DNA of 64,000 nt from Streptomyces kaniharaensis. GTDB lineage: Bacteria > Actinomycetota > Actinomycetes > Streptomycetales > Streptomycetaceae. The DNA is taken from NCBI RefSeq assembly GCF_009569385.1, contig NZ_WBOF01000001.1, positions 4,813,501-4,877,500 on the forward strand, read 5' to 3'. Position 1 is the first letter of the stretch; every line of letters begins with the position of its first letter. Shown one piece after another: positions 51,594 through 60,622 of the stretch. Under the pieces are notes generated by a model. It made no database searches. It saw only the letters and a program-made list of their open reading frames with translations, and had not been told where the DNA came from. The position numbers and the translations under genes are program-made.

Positions 51594-52529
51594 TCAGTCG
51601 GTGATGAGTTCGGCGGGGCGGTGGGGGGCGGTGGGGGCGGGGGCGTCGGCGACTTCGTGGAGGAGGGAGAGCAGGAGTTCCTCGTAGATGGAGAGGGGGC
51701 GGGCGAGGGTCCAGTTGGTGGTGACGGTGCGGGGGGCCGGGCCGGGGCGGGTGTGGAGTTCGGCGAGGATGCCGTGGAGGAGCTCGAAGCGGACGGAGCG
51801 TCGAGAGACCAGGCTGACGCCGAGGCCGATGCGGACGGCTTCCCGGACGCTCTCGGTACCCCACAGGTCGAGGGTGCGCGCGCCGACGAGGTCCCAGGTG
51901 TGCAGGAGCTCCAGCAGCTGTCGTCGGGTCTGGGAGCCGGGTTCGAGGAGGAGGAAGGACTCGGAGGAGAGCTCTGCCGGCGTGACCTCCTGCCCGGCCA
52001 GCGGGTGGTCGGGCGCGCAGATCAACACCATGTCGTCGCTAGCGAGCTGCTCCGACTCGTACCGACCCGGGGGCAGCGGGCCGTCGGCCACGCCGACGCC
52101 GATGCGGCCCTGCTCGAGCGCGCCCGCCAGGCACTCGGGGCTATTGACGACCACGGTGAACAGCCCGTCGGGTTCGCGGCGCCGCAGCTCCCGCATCACC
52201 GCCGGCAGCAGGTAGTCGCCGACCGCGCTCGTACTGCCGACCACCAGGCGTTCGATCGGCCAGCGCGCGGCCGCCTGGACGGCGCCGACGGCGTGATCGG
52301 CCAGCGCCAGCATCTCCTTGGTCTGGGCGAGCAGGACCCGTCCGGCCGGCGTGGGGCGGATCTTCGGGCCCGAGCGGTCGACCAGGACGGTCCGCAGGGA
52401 CGTCTCCAGGTTCTGCACCTGCTTGGAGACCGAGGACTGGCTCAGGAACAGCACCTGGGCCGCCGCGGAGAACCCACCACATTCGATGACCTTCGCGAAG
52501 ATCGCCAGCTGGTTCAGGTTGAGTCGCAT
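51594..52529 (-). CDS. LysR-family regulator
   Basis: A 311-residue LysR regulator. The HTH reads NLNQLAIFAKVIECGGFSAA, AQVLFLSQSSVSKQVQNLET SLRTVLVDRSG, and the effector domain includes ERLVVGSTSAVGDYLLPAVM. It resembles the CbbR/CysB-like branch. ATG 52529 begins at the family's usual first residue, but the ribosome site is weak. No divergent structural gene is adjacent, so its target is not clear. Confidence 0.88.
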   Translation of the reverse strand: MRLNLNQLAIFAKVIECGGFSAAAQVLFLSQSSVSKQVQNLETSLRTVLVDRSGPKIRPTPAGRVLLAQTKEMLALADHAVGAVQAAARWPIERLVVGSTSAVGDYLLPAVMRELRRREPDGLFTVVVNSPECLAGALEQGRIGVGVADGPLPPGRYESEQLASDDMVLICAPDHPLAGQEVTPAELSSESFLLLEPGSQTRRQLLELLHTWDLVGARTLDLWGTESVREAVRIGLGVSLVSRRSVRFELLHGILAELHTRPGPAPRTVTTNWTLARPLSIYEELLLSLLHEVADAPAPTAPHRPAELITD

Positions 52530-53070
52530 CACGGCCCCGATCGCGTGGATGTGGTGCAGGGCAACGGGCCTGCGGGCCGTGGGACAGGCTTCCGCAGTTC
52601 CTGTCATCCCCTGATGGGGGCCACAGCCTACAAGCAACCCGGAGAATACCTGTTCGGTCGGCACAATTGCGGGGGCGGACCGGCGTTCGTCGATTCGGGG
52701 CTCAACACGACTCTCCGCGCTCCGCCGTTGATCTCTCCTGATCGGAGTGAAGCGGTCCACGATCGTGGCGATGTGATGGTGCGTCAGCACGGTTTCAAAG
52801 TGTGGCGCGAGTGTCGGTCGCATGGGGTTGTGGGGGCTCAAGGGTGACCGAGGTTGCGTCAAGTGCACGTGTCGGAACGACCGTTGACGCCATCGGTGCG
52901 TGCACTTGCGGTCCTTGTGTGGCGCCGGATCCGGTGGCGGGTGAGGGGTGCGGGGTGCCGCGCGGAAGATAACGGATTGATAACGCGGCGGGACGAAACC
53001 TCTGGCGGCCCATCTCTAAACGTGTCCGGCCCGGTTGGGGCCGACGGTTTCAAGAGAGAGGGGTGTCGTC
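52530..53070. other. Intergenic stretch with candidate operators
   Basis: About 540 bp. It contains a 10-bp inverted repeat CAAGTGCACG (52860-52869) / CGTGCACTTG (52899-52908) with centres 39 bp apart and TTGACG between them, and a direct repeat GATAACG (52968 and 52979) one helical turn apart. Both lie upstream of the PucR-type operon. No gene is supported. Confidence 0.45.
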
Positions 53071-53271
53071 ATGCGGGAAGCATGCTCCGGCAGCAGGTCG
53101 CCGGTGCCGACTCCGTACGAACTCTTCGTGCTGGGAAGGGTCGCGGGCGGAGAGGCGGCCACCGGGTCGCGGTGCGTCGGGTCGCGTCCCACCCGGGCCT
53201 TCCGGGTCGGCGCGCTCTCGGAGGGTGCCGGCGGCGGGAGTCTCGGCGTCGCGGGAAGGAGGCAGCGGTGA
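53071..53271 (+). CDS. Possible small protein upstream of pucR-type gene
   Basis: A 66-codon frame (MREACSGSRSPVPTPYELFV LGRVAGG, Arg/Gly-rich after). GAGAGAGGGG precedes ATG 53071, and its TGA overlaps the next GTG, as in coupled genes. No family recognised; it may be a leader ORF. Confidence 0.4.
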   Translation: MREACSGSRSPVPTPYELFVLGRVAGGEAATGSRCVGSRPTRAFRVGALSEGAGGGSLGVAGRRQR

Positions 53272-54182
53272 GCGATCTCGCCCTACCGGGGGCCGTCGAC
53301 CGCCGGGAACCCGCGCAACGCCGGCTCGCCGGTCATGGGGGCACGGCGGGGATCGGCAGCGCGGTGAGTCATGGCGGCGCCGCCGGCCGTGATGGCACGG
53401 CGGGCCGGACCGGCATGAAAGGCCGCACCGGCATGACGCGCCACGGCGCCGCGGCGGGACGGACCGGCACCGGTCACGGTCCCCACGGTGGCCGGGTGCG
53501 GCGCACCGAGCCGACCACCGTCCAGGCGGTGGCGCTGTACTCGTCGCCGGGAGCGCCGCCGTCGGGCCTCTCCGGAACGGAGGTCGTCGCCGGCATCAAG
53601 GGGACGTTGCCCTACCTGCTGATCCCCGACCCGCTGCCGGGCATGCCCCGGGTGCTCGCCGGCTGGTTGGACGGTCGGACCGCCGTGGTGGGGCCGGCCG
53701 TGCCGGTCGAGGACGCGGTGGTCTCGCTCGGCTGGGCCCGCAAGCTGCTGACGATGGTGCCGCACGGAGCCTCCGGTGGGATCCACTTCGTCGAGGACCA
53801 CCTGGCGACGCTCATGCTGTTCCAGGACCCGCTGCTGGCGGGTCACCTGTCGGCCAAGTGGCTAGGGCGCCTGGCCGACATGACACCGCAGCAGAGGGCG
53901 TGGACGGAGGAGACGCTGCTCGCCTGGTTGGAGGGCGGCGGCATTCTCCCGGCCGCCCGCTTGCTCCACATCCACCCGCAGGCCGTCCGGAACCGGCTGC
54001 GCAACCTGGAGAAGATCTTCGGCAGCGGTCTGCGTGACCCCCGGGCCAGGTTCGAGCTCCTGCTGGCGTTGAAGATCCAGATCATCGCGTCCGAGTACGC
54101 GCGCCTGCGCCGCAGAGCCGGGATGCTGTCCCTGCTCCAGTCGTCCGGGCCCCAGCGGAACGCCCGGACGAGCGGGCGCTGA
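53268..54182 (+). CDS. PucR-family (HTH_30) regulator
   Basis: A 304-residue regulator. The first 75 residues are Gly/Arg/His-rich low complexity (AGRTGMKGRTGMTRHGAAAG). Then comes a GGDEF-like central domain typical of CdaR/PucR (PYLLIPDPLPGMPRVLAGWL) and the C-terminal HTH_30 (EETLLAWLEGGGILPAARLL, HIHPQAVRNRLRNLEKIFG). AAGGAGG precedes GTG 53268. The N-terminal sensor domain of PucR is absent. Targets unknown. Confidence 0.8.
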   Translation: MSDLALPGAVDRREPAQRRLAGHGGTAGIGSAVSHGGAAGRDGTAGRTGMKGRTGMTRHGAAAGRTGTGHGPHGGRVRRTEPTTVQAVALYSSPGAPPSGLSGTEVVAGIKGTLPYLLIPDPLPGMPRVLAGWLDGRTAVVGPAVPVEDAVVSLGWARKLLTMVPHGASGGIHFVEDHLATLMLFQDPLLAGHLSAKWLGRLADMTPQQRAWTEETLLAWLEGGGILPAARLLHIHPQAVRNRLRNLEKIFGSGLRDPRARFELLLALKIQIIASEYARLRRRAGMLSLLQSSGPQRNARTSGR

Positions 54183-54663
54183 GGCCCGCCCGCTGACGCC
54201 GGCCTATTCCACGCCGGCGACGTACGGCACCCGGAGCGCCCGGCTCCGGGAGTGTCCCCGCCGCCACAGGGCTTGAGCGCCGACGTCGGTGACGTGGCCC
54301 GCGATCAAGCACGTAAGGCCGCCCGTCACGCGTGACACGCCGCCCAACCGCGCGGTACACCGCCCGTCACGCGCTCGACACACCACCCGTCTTTCCGCCG
54401 TGGATCCAGCCGCTGATCGCGTCCGTGGTCCGTCGGCCCGGTGGTCCTGGCGGTGATCCCTTCCGGGGCGACGCCGAGCGTTCGAAGCCGGGCCGTCCCA
54501 TCGTGGCAGCCGTCCCGCGCTGCCGCGTCATCCCCTCGTCGGTCGCGCCGTCCGTGGACCGCTGCGCGTGTCATCGCCGTGCGGACCAGGCAGGCCCACC
54601 CGGGCCGGTTCCGCTGGGTTCCGCGCGGCCCCGATCCTCCCGGTGCGATGGAGGAAGAGCCCC
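54183..54663. other. Intergenic stretch with palindromic repeats
   Basis: About 480 bp before the DUF4142 gene. It holds a perfect 12-bp palindrome GTCACGCGTGAC (54325-54336) and a direct repeat of CCGCCCGTCACGCG (near 54319 and 54359). These may be regulator sites for the downstream redox-type gene set. No gene is supported. Confidence 0.4.
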
Positions 54664-55392
54664 ATGTCATCTTTGAGGAAGAAGCGCGGACGGGGAACGG
54701 CTGCCTACGGCCTCCCTGTGGTGAGCCGTCTTCCGAGGTCGTTCGCGACGCTCCTGATCATCGTCGCGATGATCCTCACCGCGGCGGCCCTGCTGTACCC
54801 GGTGGCGAAGTCGGCCGGTGCCTATCGCAGCGCCCCGGTGAGCGACGACCAGGGAGTGGTGCAGACGCCCACCGGGCCGCTCACCGCGCTCGACCGTGAC
54901 TTCGTCAAGCGGGTGCGGCTGGCCGGACTGTGGGAGATCCCCGCCGGCCGGATGGCCCTCGCGAAGGGCACGACCCCTGAAGTCAGGGAGGCCGGACAGC
55001 ATCTGATCCAAGGTCACACCGATCTCGACAAGGCGGTGTTGACCGCCGCGCAGACGCTGAACCTGGACGTGCCCAGCGAGCCATCGGCCCAGCAGCAGGG
55101 ATGGCTCAAGCAGTTGGACGCCGCGCAGGGCGGGGAGTTCGACGGACTCTTCGCGAACATCCTGCGCAGCGCGCACGGTCAGGTGTTCGCGGTCGTGGCC
55201 CAGGTGCGCGCCGCCACCCAGAACTCCACGATCCGCGATCTGGCGAACACGGCCAACGGCACGGTGCTCGATCACATGAACGTCCTGGAGAACACCCAAC
55301 TCGTCAAGTTCGACAAGCTCACCCCGCTGCCGACCGGTTCGGCCGCTCCGTCCGCGAGCCGCTCGCCGGCGCCCGCCGGATCGACCCGCTAG
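54664..55392 (+). CDS. DUF4142 membrane-anchored protein
   Basis: A 242-residue protein with a signal-anchor helix (SFATLLIIVAMILTAAALLY, about 27-46) and an exported helical DUF4142 domain (ALDRDFVKRVRLAGLWEIPA, GHTDLDKAVLTAAQTLNLDV), which has a ferritin-like four-helix look. A Ser/Pro-rich tail follows. GGAAGAG precedes ATG 54664. It is the first gene of the exported redox-type set; function unknown. Confidence 0.85.
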   Translation: MSSLRKKRGRGTAAYGLPVVSRLPRSFATLLIIVAMILTAAALLYPVAKSAGAYRSAPVSDDQGVVQTPTGPLTALDRDFVKRVRLAGLWEIPAGRMALAKGTTPEVREAGQHLIQGHTDLDKAVLTAAQTLNLDVPSEPSAQQQGWLKQLDAAQGGEFDGLFANILRSAHGQVFAVVAQVRAATQNSTIRDLANTANGTVLDHMNVLENTQLVKFDKLTPLPTGSAAPSASRSPAPAGSTR

Positions 55393-55464
55393 ACGACGGC
55401 CCGGATGAAGGCCGTCCCCGGCCTGCTCGGCAGGCCTGATCCCGTCTGAGGAGTGTGAAATTCC

Positions 55465-56853
55465 ATGAAGTCCCGTAAACGTGGCACGAGGAGAAGGGCC
55501 GGTGCCCTGCTGTTGGCGGTGGTCCTGGGTACCGGCGCGGCGGGAACGGTGGCGGCGGTGGCCTTCGCCGGCCAGCGGCCCGGAACCTGGAAGTCGGCGT
55601 CCCCGCAGCTCGGCACCGTCGCCTGCGCCGACGCCGGCGTGGCCCTGAACGAGGTGCCGGAAGCGTCACAGGACTCGGTCGACAAGAACCTCGCCGAGCT
55701 CGACGTCCAGGTGGCGGACGCGTACAACCGGCTGTCCGCGCCCGCCCCGGGCGACAACGAGAACCGCGTCATGGGCGATCTCGCCGACAAGCGCGCGGAC
55801 ACCCTGAAGAAGCTGGCGGACAGCGCCGGTCCGGACTCCGGTCTGCCCAAGGACCTCTCGGGCATGGCGAAGTGCACGGTCAGGCGCGACCTGGTGGCTC
55901 AGGACGCGGCCAAGGGGTTCAGTGCCGACGGCATGGGCGGCGCCGTCGCCCAGACCAAGGCGGCCGCGCAGGTGAAGTCCCTCCCCAAGAAGGGGTTCGT
56001 CGACATCAAGAGCGTGTCCCCGAACGTCCCGACGCCCGTCAAGAAGGGGTCGGCCACCGGCTCCTTCACGTCCCAGTGCGGGCGCAACGAGAACCGTCAC
56101 CTCAACCCCGACAACGTGATCGTCGCCCCCGGTGTGAGCAACGGCGCGCACCACATGCACGACTACGTGGGGAACGTGGCCACGGACGCGTTCGCCTCCA
56201 ACAACAAGCTCGCCGCCTCGGGCACCACGTGCAGCAACGGCGACGGGTCGGCGTACTACTGGCCCGTCCTGCGCGTCTTCGACGGCACCAACGAGAAGGA
56301 CGCCAAGGCGCCCGGTGGTGGCAAGGACAAGAATGTGGGACGGATCCTCCAGCCGGCCGAGGCGGACATCACCTACACCTCCAACGTCGGGAACCCCGTC
56401 CAGCCGATGAAGCGGTTCCTGCGCATCATCACCGGCGACGCCAAGGCCTTCACCAACGGGCCGGCGAACGCCCATGCGTCGTGGAGCTGCACGGGTTTCG
56501 AGAACCGCCAGGTCGTCGACAAGTACCCGATCTGCCCGCAGGGGAGCAGGGTCGTTCGGACGCTGAAGTTCCCGGACTGCTGGGACGGCAAGAACATCGA
56601 CAGCGCCAACCACCGGACCCACACGGCGTTCTCCGACAAGTCGGGCGCGTGCCCGAAGAACTTCAGGGCGATCCCGCAACTGACGCAGCGCATCGCCTAC
56701 GACGTGCCGGCCGGGGTCCGGTTCGCCGTCGACAGCTTCCCCGAACAGCTGCACAACCCGATCACCGATCACGGTGACTTCATCAACAACATGAACAAGG
56801 ACCTGCTGGACCAGATGGTCAGTTGCATCAACCAGGGGCGTCGCTGCGAGTGA
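55465..56853 (+). CDS. Secreted DUF1996 protein
   Basis: A 462-residue exported protein: signal peptide RRRAGALLLAVVLGTGAAGT, a helical N-terminal part (CADAGVALNEVPEASQDS onward) and a complete DUF1996 domain. Conserved His clusters are visible in NGAHHMHDYVGN, and NHRTHTAF, DCWDGKN and EQLHNPITDHGDF are present. Cys pairs suggest disulfides. The family occurs in fungi and actinobacteria with no settled activity; the His pattern suggests metal or glycan binding. It follows the DUF4142 gene by 72 bp. Confidence 0.88.
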   Translation: MKSRKRGTRRRAGALLLAVVLGTGAAGTVAAVAFAGQRPGTWKSASPQLGTVACADAGVALNEVPEASQDSVDKNLAELDVQVADAYNRLSAPAPGDNENRVMGDLADKRADTLKKLADSAGPDSGLPKDLSGMAKCTVRRDLVAQDAAKGFSADGMGGAVAQTKAAAQVKSLPKKGFVDIKSVSPNVPTPVKKGSATGSFTSQCGRNENRHLNPDNVIVAPGVSNGAHHMHDYVGNVATDAFASNNKLAASGTTCSNGDGSAYYWPVLRVFDGTNEKDAKAPGGGKDKNVGRILQPAEADITYTSNVGNPVQPMKRFLRIITGDAKAFTNGPANAHASWSCTGFENRQVVDKYPICPQGSRVVRTLKFPDCWDGKNIDSANHRTHTAFSDKSGACPKNFRAIPQLTQRIAYDVPAGVRFAVDSFPEQLHNPITDHGDFINNMNKDLLDQMVSCINQGRRCE

Positions 56854-56996
56854 CCCATCCCTTCCGGGGCCGGCTCCCGGAGAGCAACGGGCGGGCCCGG
56901 AGCCCGGGAGCGATCGCGACTGCCCGCGCCGCCGGCGCCGGGATCCCGGACATCCGATTAGACAACAGGTTCAGGACGAGGCCGGAGGGCTCAGCA

Positions 56997-57938
56997 ATGG
57001 TGAGAGGGCAGAAGCGGCGGTCACGGCGGTTCGGCCCGGTACCGCGGGGCGTCGAGCGGGCCGGCCGGGCGCGCGCGGCGGCCGGGGGCGAGCAGCCCGC
57101 GGAGGGCGGTCGCAAGCGGCCGAGCCCGTGGTCGCTCCTGCCGCCGCTGGCGGCGGGCCTGGGGGTGACGGCCGTCGTGGTCGACCCCAGACTGCAGTCG
57201 TTCCTGACGTACGCCGTCGGGGTGCTCGCACTCGTGTCGTTCACCTCCGGGGTCCTGTGGGGGCTGGTGGCGACCGACCGGCTGATCCTCAGCCCGGCCC
57301 ACCGGCTCGTCGCACAGACCGTCCACCGCGTGATGGGCGTCGCGGGCGTCGTCTTCCTGGTCCTGCACGTCTGGATGAAGCTGATCGTCGGACAGATCGG
57401 TGTGATCGCAGCCTTCATCCCGTTCACCGACTCGGCCAAGCCGGTGGTGTTCGGACTGGGGACCGTCGCCGGCTACCTGTTCCCTGCGGTGGCGCTCGCC
57501 GGCGCCGCCCGCAACCGGCTCGCCCGCTCGGGTAACGCGCGCCGGTGGAGGGCCATCCACCTGTCCGCGTACCCGGCCTGGGGCGCGGGTCTGATCCACG
57601 GGCTGCAGTCGGGCCGGCTCGCGGCCTCCTGGGTGGTGATGCTGTACGGCCTGGCCGTGGTCGGCGTGATCGTCGCGCTCACGCTCAGGCTGGTCCTCCA
57701 GGACCGTTCCGGTCCGCGTCAGGCCCCCGTCCGGCCGCTCCCGCCGGAGGCCGGCGGCCCCGAGGTCACCGTCCCGCGCCTGCCGGTGGCCACGAGCCCC
57801 GAGATCACCGGCACGCGCGTTCCGGTGGCCGTGGGACAGGCCATGGCCGCCGGGCCGGGCCTGGCCGTGGGACAGGGCATGGCCGCAGGGCCGGGCCTGG
57901 CCGGCATCGGACTCGCACGTAGGCGGCAGGACGGGTGA
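56997..57938 (+). CDS. Cytochrome b561/ferric-reductase-like membrane protein
   Basis: A 313-residue membrane protein. An Arg-rich N-terminus precedes about six helices with paired His suited to b-heme: HRLVAQTVHRVMGVAGVVFL, VLHVWMKLIVG, RAIHLSAYPAWGAGLIHGLQ. This recalls the ferric reductase-like/YedZ type. The C-terminal 60 residues are Pro/Gly-rich with a 12-residue tandem repeat. GGAGGG precedes ATG 56997. Its stop overlaps the NuoF-like start (GTGA), so the two are coupled and may pass electrons. Confidence 0.75.
   Translation: MVRGQKRRSRRFGPVPRGVERAGRARAAAGGEQPAEGGRKRPSPWSLLPPLAAGLGVTAVVVDPRLQSFLTYAVGVLALVSFTSGVLWGLVATDRLILSPAHRLVAQTVHRVMGVAGVVFLVLHVWMKLIVGQIGVIAAFIPFTDSAKPVVFGLGTVAGYLFPAVALAGAARNRLARSGNARRWRAIHLSAYPAWGAGLIHGLQSGRLAASWVVMLYGLAVVGVIVALTLRLVLQDRSGPRQAPVRPLPPEAGGPEVTVPRLPVATSPEITGTRVPVAVGQAMAAGPGLAVGQGMAAGPGLAGIGLARRRQDG
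57828..57899 (+). repeat. 36-bp tandem repeat, two copies, in-frame
   Basis: Two 36-bp units differ at two positions and encode AVGQxMAAGPGL twice, in the cytoplasmic or external tail of the cytochrome-b-like protein. Slippage would change tail length without breaking the frame. Confidence 0.85.
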
Positions 57939-59377
57939 GCGGCTTCCCCGCACCCGTCATCTGGTTCGGACGGCCGGTCCTGTTCGCCGGCCTGGAGAGC
58001 CTGGACCGGGTCGACTACCGCTCCCACCTCGTGGTCCACGGCCAGATGCCGGCGCTGCGCGCGGAGGAGCTGGCCGAGCTGGCGGAGAACGTGGACCTGC
58101 GCGGCCGGGGAGGTGCCGGATTCCCCTTCGCCCGGAAGCTCAGGGCGGTCGTCAAAGCGGTCGCCCGGCGCCGCACCCGGCCGGTCGTGGTCGTCAACGG
58201 AACCGAAGGAGAACCGAGTTGCCTGAAAGACACCACGCTGCTCCTGCGCACCCCGCACCTGGTGGTGGACGGTGCCCTGATCGCGGCCGCCGCGCTGGAC
58301 GCGGAACAGGTGGCGATCGGCGTCACGCGGACCGACACCGAGGAGTCCCTGCGCCGGGCGCTGGCCGAACGGAGGTCGGTGAAGCCGCCGGTGTCGGTGG
58401 TGCGGCTGCCCGAACGGTTCGTCACGGGCGAGGGGAGCGCCCTCGCCCGTGGCATCACCAACGGGATAGCCCTGCCCCGGGGAGGCGGCGTGCGCACCAG
58501 CGACAGCGGTGTCGGGGGAGCCCCCACGCTGCTGTCCAACGCCGAGACGTACGCCCAGCTCGCCGTGGCGGCCCGGTGGGGTGCGCTGCCCTACCGGGAG
58601 ATCGGCACCCCCGAGGAACCCGGCACGGTGCTGCTCACGATCGCCGGCTCGACCGTCGTGGAGACCCCCACCGGAGTCCCGCTCGAAACCGTCCTCGCGG
58701 CGTGCGGCCTGGACGTGGGACAGGGGGTCCTGGTCGGCGGTTACCACGGGAAGTGGCTGACCCCCGGGGCCGCCCGCTCGGCCGTGGTGTCCCGCCAGTC
58801 CTTCCAGAGCCTCGGAGGGGCACTGGGTGCCGGGGCCATCCTGCCGCTGCCGGAGACGACCTGTCCGTTGTGGGAGGTCGTCAGGATCTCCCGCTGGATG
58901 GCGGACGAGACGGCCGGCCAGTGCGGGCCCTGCTACCTGGGGCTCCCGGACCTGACCGCGTCCCTGGAGGACCTGGTGCGCGGCGGTGGCCAGCGCGCAC
59001 TCGACCGGGTGCAGGCCGGGATGCGGGCGGTCACCGGCCGGGGTGCGTGCAGTCACCCCGACGCCGCCGCCCGATTCGTGGCCTCGTCCCTGGCCGTGTT
59101 CGACGACGACCTGGTCGCGCACTCGTACCAGGGAGGGTGCGGGCGGCCGTCGCAGGACGTCCTGCCGCTGCCGGAGGTGGAGAGCGCCGGCACCATCGTG
59201 GTCGACTGGACGCTCTGCGAGGCCCACGGCCTGTGCACCGGCGTCCTGCCGGACGTCATCCGGCTGGGGAAGGACGGGTTCCCCGCCGCGGGCGTGATGC
59301 CCGTACCCGCGAAGCTGCTCTCCCAGGCGGCGCGAGCCGTCGACCGTTGTCCCGCGCTCGCCCTGCGGATCCAGTGA
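57935..59377 (+). CDS. NuoF-like flavoprotein with C-terminal ferredoxin domain
   Basis: A 480-residue NuoF relative. FMN/NADH motifs are LRGRGGAGFPFARKLRAVVK and VVNGTEGEPSCLKDTTLL. An SLBB-type middle follows (VLLTIAGSTVVETPTGVPLE), then the N3 cluster region (AGQCGPCYLG and RGACSHPDAAARF) and a C-terminal 3Fe-4S-type ferredoxin (CEAHGLC with a later RCPALAL). The usual CxxCxxC of N3 is reduced to AxxCxxC, leaving three cysteines. It is probably a soluble or membrane-associated NADH-dependent electron entry for the coupled cytochrome-b-like protein. Confidence 0.85.
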   Translation: MSGFPAPVIWFGRPVLFAGLESLDRVDYRSHLVVHGQMPALRAEELAELAENVDLRGRGGAGFPFARKLRAVVKAVARRRTRPVVVVNGTEGEPSCLKDTTLLLRTPHLVVDGALIAAAALDAEQVAIGVTRTDTEESLRRALAERRSVKPPVSVVRLPERFVTGEGSALARGITNGIALPRGGGVRTSDSGVGGAPTLLSNAETYAQLAVAARWGALPYREIGTPEEPGTVLLTIAGSTVVETPTGVPLETVLAACGLDVGQGVLVGGYHGKWLTPGAARSAVVSRQSFQSLGGALGAGAILPLPETTCPLWEVVRISRWMADETAGQCGPCYLGLPDLTASLEDLVRGGGQRALDRVQAGMRAVTGRGACSHPDAAARFVASSLAVFDDDLVAHSYQGGCGRPSQDVLPLPEVESAGTIVVDWTLCEAHGLCTGVLPDVIRLGKDGFPAAGVMPVPAKLLSQAARAVDRCPALALRIQ

Positions 59378-59593
59378 GGCCGACGCGGTTCCGAGCGCTG
59401 CCGCTCCTGCCCGAACGTGGCCCGTCCGGCCCGGGGCGTTCGTGGCGGCCGGCCGATCGAGAGGTTCCGGAGGGCTATCGACCCTGAAACCCACGCCCCG
59501 TGTCCGCGGGGCCGGCGTTCGACGCCGGACCGGATCACCGGGGCACGCACACATCCACGGAAGGCCAATTCCACCGATGGAAAGGCAAGGAAC

Positions 59594-60622
59594 ATGATGA
59601 CGAAGCGATACGGACTGGCCGGGCTCTGCGTCCTGCTGGTGGGACTCGTGGTGATGGCCCTGTGGGGCAGCATGAGCAGCAGCGCCAAGACGCCGTCCGG
59701 CTCGGGCCCCGGCCAGCTGGTGGGCGCGCAGGACGCCGCGCCGGCCGGCAGCGGATCCTACGGCTCGTACGACTCCTACGGCGGTGGCAGCGCGTCGCCG
59801 TCCGCCGGCGGCCGGGCCGGGGGAGCGCTGACCGTGCGGAACGACGCCAAGCTCGGCATGGTGGTCACCGACGGCCAGGGCTTCACCCTCTACCGGTTCG
59901 ACAAGGACACCGCCAAGCCCCCGATGTCCAACTGCAACGACGGCTGTGCCAAGACCTGGCCGCCGGTCGCCAAGGAGGGCACGACCGCGGTGAGCGGGAG
60001 CGGGATCGACGCCGGCGTGATCGGCGAGGTCACGCGCGCCGACGGATCGAAGCAGCTGACGCTGGGTGGCTGGCCGGTCTACCGCTACGCGCAGGACACC
60101 GCGCCCGGCGACACCAAGGGCCAGGGCGTCGGCGGCACCTGGTTCGCCGTGGCTCCCGACGGCAAGAAGGCGGCCGCCGCGGCCCCCGGCACGTCGACCT
60201 ACCCGTCGGAGACGCCGACCAGCGCGGCGCCGGCGCCCCAGCCGGCGCAGCCCGCCACGGGTGGGGCCGGGGTCTCCGTGACCAACAACCCGCAGCTCGG
60301 ACAGATCGTCGTGGACGGCCAGGGCATGACGTTGTACCAGTTCGCCAAGGACCCGTCCTGGCCGATGAAGTCCATGTGCGAGGGCCAGTGCGCGATGACC
60401 TGGAAGCCGGCGCCCGTGGTCGACCCGAGCCAGGTCAAGGGCGTGGACCCGAAGCTGATCGGCAAGCTGCAGCGCTCCGACGGCACGTGGCAGCTGTCCG
60501 TCAACTGCAAGCCCGTCTACACCTTCGCGGGCGACAAGGCCCCCGGTGACGCCAACGGGAACGGCAAGGACAACCTGTGGTTCGCCATCAACCCCGCCGG
60601 GAAGCCGGTGACCGGTAAGTGA
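59594..60622 (+). CDS. Exported protein with two Lipoprotein_15 (COG4315) repeats
   Basis: A 342-residue exported protein. The N-terminal hydrophobic helix (LAGLCVLLVGLVVMALWGS) has no lipobox Cys, so it is anchored or cleaved by signal peptidase I. Two repeats follow: LGMVVTDGQGFTLYRFDKD with CNDGCAKTWPP, and LGQIVVDGQGMTLYQFAKD with CEGQCAMTWKP. A Pro/Ala linker joins them. Repeat family PF03640, function unknown. AAGGAA precedes ATG 59594. The downstream membrane gene overlaps by GTGA. Confidence 0.88.
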   Translation: MMTKRYGLAGLCVLLVGLVVMALWGSMSSSAKTPSGSGPGQLVGAQDAAPAGSGSYGSYDSYGGGSASPSAGGRAGGALTVRNDAKLGMVVTDGQGFTLYRFDKDTAKPPMSNCNDGCAKTWPPVAKEGTTAVSGSGIDAGVIGEVTRADGSKQLTLGGWPVYRYAQDTAPGDTKGQGVGGTWFAVAPDGKKAAAAAPGTSTYPSETPTSAAPAPQPAQPATGGAGVSVTNNPQLGQIVVDGQGMTLYQFAKDPSWPMKSMCEGQCAMTWKPAPVVDPSQVKGVDPKLIGKLQRSDGTWQLSVNCKPVYTFAGDKAPGDANGNGKDNLWFAINPAGKPVTGK

